DNA from: Doris montereyensis
Lineage: Eukaryota; Mollusca; Gastropoda; Nudibranchia; Dorididae
DNA: 64,000 nucleotides
Direction of reading: 5' to 3'
Assembly: GCA_037039925.1 (NCBI GenBank)
Contig: JAXRKP010001757.1
Location: 12,501-76,500, forward strand
Below, one piece after another: positions 57,285-64,000 of the stretch; position 1 is the first letter of the stretch; each line of letters begins with the position of its first letter. The notes beneath the pieces are model-generated. The model saw only the letters and a program-made list of their open reading frames with translations. It did no database searches and was not told where the DNA came from. The position numbers and the translations under genes were made by a program.

Positions 57285-57590
57285 TCGGCAGCAAGGGAAC
57301 TCTGGTTGAGAGGAAAGATGTCATTAATGTCAATCTGGCATCAACCAAACAGGTTGTGGGTTCATTGCCGACAGGTTGAAACATGTTATTGATATTTTTG
57401 AGTGGATCGACAGTTTGTCCCATTGGAAATGGATGATTCAGTAAAGGTCCTGTGTACAGATCACAACACGATAAAGATCCCTTGGTAGTAGTTCACAGGG
57501 CCGTCTGGGTAAAATTATTTTTTTAAAAACGTATAAGCAGAAATCCTGAGATCACCTGACTTGTGGATATGGGGAAAACCAAATCAAGGT
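57285..57590 (+). repeat. tRNA-derived SINE, family 1, copy
   Basis: aacaggttgtgggttcattgc, gacaggttgaaac, gtggatcgacagtttgtccc, aaatggatgattcagtaaagg, aaagatcccttgg, cttgtggatatggg. Confidence 0.8.
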
Positions 57591-57754
57591 AAAGCAAATC
57601 AAGTCAAACTCCACAGCAAAGGGAAGAAACCTAAAACTACAACTTTTCTCTTCTGTTTTCAACACTTCCTTTTTTATAATTTTTTAAAAATAAATCCTTT
57701 TAGTTGTTTGCCATCTCAACAAAAATCTTGTGACATACATGTACATGTGCCACA

Positions 57755-59030
57755 AAGCCTGAAACACCATCTTCATAGATGTACAACCAGAAACCCTGAA
57801 TGAAACACCATCTTGATACATGAACCAGAAAGCCTGAATGAAACACCATCTTCATAGATGTACATGTACCAGAAAGCCTGAGTGAAACACCATCTTGATA
57901 CATGAACCAGAAAGCCTGAATGAAACACCATCTTGATAGATGTACATGTACCAGAGAGCCTGAGTGAAACACCATCTTGATAGATGTACATGTACCAGAA
58001 AGCCTGAATGAAACACCATCTTGATAGATGTACATGTACCAGAAAGCCTGAGTGAAACACCATCTTGATACATGAACCAGAAAGCCTGAATGAAACACCA
58101 TCTTGATACATACCAGAAAGCCTGCGTGAAACACCACTAGATGTACATGTACCAGAGAGCCTGAGTGAAACACCATCTTGATGTACATGTACCAGAGAGC
58201 CTGAGTGAAACACCATCTTGATACATGTACCAGAGAGCCTGATGAACCAGAAAGAGGAAAACACCACATGTACCAGAATGTCTGCTGTACCAGAAAGCCT
58301 GAAGACACACTATCTTGATACAAGCACCAGAGAGCCTGAAACTGAAACACCATTAATACACATGTACCAGAGAGCCTGAAACTGAAACACCATTAATACA
58401 CATGTACCAGAGAGCCTGAAACTGAAACACCATTAATACACATGTACCAGAGAGCCTGAAGCATCATCTTGATACAAGCACCACAGACCCTGAAACTGAA
58501 ACACCATTTTGATACAAGCACCACAGACCCTGAAACTGAAACACCATCTTGATACAAGCACCACAGACCCTGAAACTGAAACACCATATTGACACCTATA
58601 CCAGAGAGACTGAAACATCATCTTAATACATGCACATGTACCCGAAACACCATCTTGATACATGCCCATGTACCAGGGAGCCAGAGACACCATCTTGATA
58701 CATGCCCATGTACCAGGGAGCCAGAAACACCATCTTGATACATGCCCATGTACCAGGGAGCCAGAAACACCATCTTGATACATGCCCATGTACCAGGGAG
58801 CCAGACACCATCTTGATACATGCCCATGTACCAGGGAGCCAGGAGACACCATCTTGATACATGCCCATGTACCAGGGAGCCAGAAACACTATCTTGATAC
58901 ATGCCCATGTACCAGGGAGCCAGAAACACCATCTTGATACATGCCCATGTACCAGGAGCCAGAAACACTATCTTGATACATGCCCATATACCAGGGAGCC
59001 AGAAACACCATCTTAATACATGTACAGTGG
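57755..59030. repeat. minisatellite, three related unit types of about 40-47 bp
   Basis: Core 'acaccatcttgatacatg' and 'taccaga-gagcctga'. 57755-58260 uses a 'gcctgaatgaaacaccatc' unit, 58280-58620 a 'gcctgaaactgaaacacc' unit, and 58620-59030 a 40-bp 'catgcccatgtaccaggg' unit. Long open frames on the minus strand (up to 217 codons) arise from the periodicity. Confidence 0.95.
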
Positions 59031-59539
59031 CGAGGAGGGACTATCAAAAGCCAGCAGTTCACGAATGTATTTGGTACCTTTCCTCAACAGGAGAACGCCA
59101 GTGCTATCACTACCAGTATCAGTGGTACACACATACACATAGACGCACACACACATGTACATAGTGTGGATAAGCATACTAACTATTGATCAGTCACAGA
59201 TTCCTTGAGTGGTTTAGCTACATACACACACACACTATAGTGTGTTTGCTATTTCTTTCACTTCTACTGCCTTGCATATCTTTCCATTCCTCTTCACAGT
59301 GTTTTATGCATAAAAGAGTGGGCAGGTATTTGGCACTGGCATGTACATCAGTGTGGTTCCTACTTCTTTCACTTCTGCTGCTGGCCTTATTTTCCACTTC
59401 CGTCTGTGAGTTCCTCGTTCCAGAAAGATGGATTCCATTAAAAAAAAAATTTCTGTCTGTGCATCTAACTATCTATCTACCTACCTATCTACCTATTTGT
59501 AATTCATCTACCCCTTTTTCAAAAAAAATCTCAGTATAT

Positions 59540-61150
59540 CCGTTTTGGATTATAGTAGTAGAAGAAGAAAATCTCAGTATATCCTTTTTGGCTTATAGTA
59601 GTAAAAGAAGAAAATCTGAGTATATCCTTTTTGGCTTATAGTAGTAAAAGTAGAAGTAGAAAATCTGAGTATATCCGTTTTGGCTTATAGTAGTAGAAGA
59701 AGAAAATCTGAGTATATCCTTTTGGCTTATAGTAGTAAAAGTAGAAGTAGAAAATCTGAGTATATCCGTTTTTGGCTTATAGTAGTAGAAGTAGAAGTAG
59801 AAAATTTGAGTATATCCTTTTTGGCTTATGTAGTAGAAGTAGAAAATCTGAGTATATCCGTTTTGGCTTATAGTAGTAGAAGTAGAAAATCTGAGTATAT
59901 CCTTTTTGGCTTATGTTATGAGTATATCCGTTTTGGCTTATAGTAGTAGAAGTAGAAAATCTGAGTATATCCGTTTTGGCTTATAGTAGTAGAAGTAGAA
60001 GTAGAAAATCTGAGTATATCCGTTTTGGCTTAGTAGTAGTAGAAGTAGAAAATCTGAGTATATCCGTTTTGGCTTATAGTAGTAGAAGTAGAAAATCTGA
60101 GTATATCCTTTTGGCTTATGTAGTAGAAGTAGAAAATCTGAGTATATCCGTTTTGGCTTATAGTAGTAGAAGTAGAAAATCTGAGTATATCCGTTTTGGC
60201 TATAGTAGTAGAAAATAGGAGTAAGTAGAAAATCTGAGTATATCCGTTTTGGCTTATAGTAGTAGAAGAAGAAGAAAATCTGAGTATATCCTTTTTGGCT
60301 TTAGTAGAAGAAGAAAATCTCAGATAGCTTATAGTAGTAGAAGAAAATCTCAGTTTATCCCTTTTGGCTTATAGTAGTAGAAGAAAATCTCAGTTTATCC
60401 CTTTTGGCTTATAGTAGTAGAAGAAAATCTCAGTTTATCCCTTTTGGCTTATAGTAGTAGAAGAAAATCTAGTTTAGCTTATAGTAGTAGAAGAAAATCT
60501 CAGTTTATCCCTTTTGGCTTATAGTAGTAGAAGAAAATCTCAGTTTATCCCTTTTGGCTTATAGTAGTAGAAGAAAATCTCAGTTTATCCCTTTTGGCTT
60601 ATTATAGTAGTTTATCCCTTTTGGCTTATAGTAGTAAGAAAATCTCAGTTTATCCCTTTTGGCTCATAGTAGTCAAAGAAGAAAATCTCAGTTTATCCCT
60701 TTTGGCTTATAGTAGTAGAAGAAAATCTCAGTTTATCCCTTTTGGCTCATAGTAGTCAAAGAAGAAAATCTCAGTTTATCCCTTTTGGCTCATAGTAGTC
60801 AAAGAAGAAAATCTCAGTTTATCCCTTTTGGCTCATAGTAGTCAAAGAAGAAAATCTCAGTATATCCCTTTACGCTTATAGTAGTCAAAGAAGAAAATCT
60901 CAGTATATCCCTTTACGCTTATAGTAGTCAAAGAAGAAAATCTCAGTTTATCCCTTTACGCTTATAGTAGTCAAAGAAGAAAATCTCAGTTTATCCCTTT
61001 ACGCTTATAGTAGTCAAAGAAGAAAATCTCAGTTTATCCCTTTACGCTTATAGTAGTCAAAGAAGAAAATCTCAGTTTATCCCTTTACGCTTATAGTAGT
61101 CAAAGAAGAAAATCTCAGTATATCCCTTTTGGCTTATAGTAGTAGAAGAA
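59540..61150. repeat. minisatellite of about 1.6 kb, units of about 33-45 bp
   Basis: Core 'aaaatctgagtatatccg-ttttggcttatagtagtagaag'. Subtypes are ordered along the array: 'ctgagtatatcc' (59540-60300), 'ctcagtttatcccttttgg' (60330-60840), 'tccctttacgcttatagtag' (60840-61110). This indicates local amplification waves. Confidence 0.95.
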
Positions 61151-61530
61151 AATTAAGAAAACAATCAATATTTTCAATGGTTATGCAGAAGAGTAAAAAA
61201 TGTTTACATACATAATAAATAATAACATTCTCTTCTCTCCTCCATCAATCTACATATATTCACATAGAATTATATCATATATCATTATCATATCCATATC
61301 GCTGAAAAGTGTTTGAATGCAGAATTCATAATTGTGAATTTTAGGTGTCAAAATTCATTCTGTAGATTAATCAGCTTTATGTATCAATAGTTCTTATATA
61401 TAAAATACTGATTATTACATTTGATAAAATATTCCCCATTAACAGACATATATATATAACAAAACAAACAAACTAAAAAATCTCAACAAACCCAAAATGA
61501 ATGACAAGATATAAAGTCAGTTTTATTGAG
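61151..61530. other. AT-rich sequence after the minisatellite
   Basis: No gene or recognisable element. Confidence 0.5.
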
Positions 61531-61558
61531 CCCCCCCCCCCCCCCCCCCCCCCCCCCC
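61531..61558. repeat. C28 homopolymer
   Basis: Longest poly-C run in the window, inside A-rich sequence. Confidence 0.95.
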
Positions 61559-61861
61559 ATGCAAAAACAAAATAAAACAACAAAACAAACATATAACTAA
61601 TATATCAAGATGAAACTTGACAAAATAATTAACAAAAATCAACATCTTTTTTCATCTGCTTTCCTTTTTAATGTAAAGCGACATAAATAAATATCATCAA
61701 AAAATAAATTTTCAAAAAAAGCAAAACAGAATAAAACAGAATATTACACAAAAAAAACCCAACTAGATCTAGATCTAATATCGATAAAAATCAAATTCAT
61801 TCATTATAAAAAATAATAATTTAAATCTGCAAAACATCAAATATACCATTGCACTGGATCG

Positions 61862-62362
61862 TAGGCCTGGGCAAGACTCACTTTTCTATGACTCGTTGAT
61901 ACCAACTAGTCTTCTCTGGTCTCCCGTTATTCGAGTACTCCCTTGACGAATACAACGAGACCACCTAGCGTATTCATGACTGCGAATATGAACACAGAGC
62001 ATTGGGCCTTGGTTGGGGGGGGGGGGTATGGTCAGGGGTGCTTGTGACCTCTTTGCTGATTGAAGCGTCGCGATAGCAGAAGACAGACCCAGTGAGAGAC
62101 TGTAGAAAACTGCTAGCACTATCAGTATCGCTGTGATAGAAGGAGAGGGTGCGGTAGTGGACTGAAAGTTAGCTATAGCTCACACCTCTCACTCTCTCTC
62201 AGTCTGGTCTCAACAAGGCAAAGTAGTTAGCAGCTACAGACAGCGTAGTTTGGTATCAAGACTGGAGTTCGTATTCATCACCTCTGGTCAGATTCAAATA
62301 GAATGCCTCAAAGCCTTGTATTCGTTGGTATCGAGTAATGGCTAGAGTAGCGCCCGGGCCTA
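61862..62362. mobile_element. hAT-like non-autonomous element with 8-bp target duplication
   Basis: Ends TAGGCCTGGGCAAGACTC and, inverted, TAGGCCCGGGCGCTACTC. The flanks ctggatcg (61854-61861) and ctggattg (62363-62370) match at 7 of 8 bases. Interior matches 29294-30105 inverted. No transposase. Confidence 0.88.
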
Positions 62363-62370
62363 CTGGATTG

Positions 62371-63180
62371 GACTCAAAAGCTCTTCAACTGTGACAAAAA
62401 CTTCAACTTTGAGATAGTGTAGCATTTGGGGCAGAATCTGGTTTAGACTTTCGTGTTTCAATTGGTTGCTTATGGGCCATGCTCAATTGCCTTTTAAGAT
62501 ACATTATAATGATCTTGCTGCTACATGTTTCTTCCTATTTTTATACATGAGATTGAGATTAACTGTGTTCATGTTACTATCTTTCCTTGCAAGGAGTCAT
62601 TCCTTCACATTCACGCTTGTTAGAAATTACTTATAGGGTAAATAATACAATATTATAAAATACCACAGATATTCACATAATCAACTGAAAATTCAACATC
62701 GCATTGCGATACATGGTCTACATGAATAATTACAGGCAACAGTATTGAATGATATCAACAACAAATATATTTTAAAATGAGAATACTGATCAATTCAAGG
62801 TACATGATTCTCAAAGCAATTCTTTTTTCCAACGATGATGAAAAAAAAATAATCAGAAAAGAACCGAGAAAAAACCCCTCAAAACACTGCCGTCCCCAAT
62901 CTCAAACAAAACAATATGTCATCTATCACATAACATTAAGAAACATCTTTACAAGGGACATCTAAACAAAATGAATTAGTTTTTTTGCCCTTTGAAAAGG
63001 TGAACACCAAATCATGTGAAATGCAAGATGTTTTCCTTTTGTATTCTTTTATCATCTTTGTTTCTCTGGTCATAAGCATCCAACAATAGACACTTTGTTC
63101 CCTAGACACCATACTACCACACTTTGTCTGCTCACAACCATTTTGTACCTACATCACACATATAAACCTGTTTTGTAAAA
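62371..63180. other. AT-rich intergenic sequence
   Basis: Nothing recognisable. Confidence 0.5.
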
Positions 63181-63194
63181 TGAAAGCTGCCACA

Positions 63195-63410
63195 CAGTTG
63201 TGCCGATGATCTTGATGACATGTACCGGTAACCAATGGGGCCCACACGAGCACCAAAGGTGGGTTAAGCCGCAGGGACCCACAACTAACCCCGAAGCCAG
63301 CCTGTGGCAGTAAGCGATTTTGTCGCCGCTCCAAGGGTTCTTTCGGAGCTCAAACGACTCAAGTCCCATTGCGGTCGATAGACACGTGCTATTATTGCTA
63401 TTATTATAGA
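63195..63410 (+). repeat. possible SINE-like GC-rich repeat with (TTA)n tail
   Basis: A GC-rich block (accaatggggcccacacgag, ggttaagccgcagggaccc, ccgctccaagggttc) in AT-rich surroundings ends in 'gctattattgctattattata'. A second copy is not seen in this window, so this is tentative. Confidence 0.35.
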
Positions 63411-64000
63411 CCTGTGCAGTAATATTGAATGACTAAAAATATTGAATGAAAATTTGCAAGACGGTCTACTTCAGTGATTATTCTTTCATGTTAAAGCATT
63501 AAGCCCTAGATAGGGGGTCTCTGTATTGGGAGAAATTGAGAGATGTAAGCAAAAAGCAGCACTGGTTTCGATTGTTGAAAGCCATTCTTGAGTGATGAAG
63601 TCATGGCTTCATTATTGGAGTATAATTTGAATATTGATTAACCCCTTGAAACGGGAACTTTACCTGATTGAAAACTAATATAATTTGATGAGCTGAAAGA
63701 AAGAGAAAGAGCCCTGTCCCAAGATTGTGGATGGAGATTTATTATTTTTCATGGCAAGGCATGTAAAATCACAACAACTCAAACATCACTAGTTTTCATA
63801 TTGTATAACACATTATATCTTGTTATAAGCATAACATCTTTCCAAAATATATCAATTCTTCCTAGTTATTCAAAAAGTGCATTCTATTCAATTGTGATTG
63901 ATCGGTTTGACATGCTACATTTTTAAAAAATTTGTGGCTCATATGAAGCAAAAAAAGGAAGTTAAAAGAAAAATGGTACATTCATTACCAAATCATAGCA
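63411..64000. other. AT-rich window end
   Basis: No feature recognised. Confidence 0.5.

Noticed and set aside
57700..58353. 217-codon open frame on the minus strand
   Set aside because: It lies wholly in the minisatellite. The frame is open because of the repeat unit, and overlapping frames are open too.
59186..60218. Open frames of 80-151 codons on the + strand
   Set aside because: Translations of the 1.6-kb minisatellite and its edge; no domain.

Overview
This window is eukaryotic, AT-rich, intron-dense and crowded with repeats. Its two genes are animal genes (a RING-finger RNF10 orthologue and a TIR/HEAT protein). The mix of tRNA-derived SINEs, RTE-like and CR1/L2-like LINE fragments and many DNA-transposon remnants fits an invertebrate, most likely a mollusc such as a gastropod. 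The species-level guess is inference; only 'invertebrate animal nuclear genome' is well supported.

Layout. 1-1997: repeat-rich sequence in which I find no first RNF10 exon. 1998-15628: about 15 exons of RNF10 on the + strand, with transposon remnants in its introns (a TIR element carrying a nested piggyBac-like insert at 2247-3246, a LINE 5' fragment at 8480-8990, a pogo-like element at 10902-11630). 15629-36596: 3' UTR and a long repeat field (SINEs, long-TIR elements, a hAT pair member, GA microsatellite, hairpin repeats, AGATCT-rich tract, an indel-rich tandem duplication, LINE fragments). 36597-49542: nine exons, + strand, of a second gene encoding a TIR domain, a charged linker and C-terminal HEAT repeats; its 5' end is not identified. 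49543-64000: intergenic, with LINE 3' ends, more SINEs, two large minisatellites (57.75-59.03 and 59.54-61.15 kb), a hAT element with 8-bp target duplication and unannotated AT-rich sequence.

The two genes share strand, but nothing shows that they are functionally linked. RNF10 is a RING-type E3 ubiquitin ligase. The second gene joins a TIR fold that keeps the candidate catalytic glutamate to a HEAT scaffold, in the opposite domain order to SARM1 (ARM-SAM-TIR). It is the most interesting coding feature. Inverted copies of one LINE tail lie in the introns on either side of its two core TIR exons, an arrangement that can favour exon circularisation or skipping.

Caution: both genes show isolated reading-frame breaks in otherwise conserved exons (near 7584-7588, between 8257 and 9042, near 15529-15565, near 45941), and a tandem duplication at 33.1-34.4 kb differs mostly by indels. 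Small insertion/deletion errors in the assembly are the simplest explanation. All exon boundaries were read by eye from GT/AG sites, phase and protein similarity; none was tested with transcripts.
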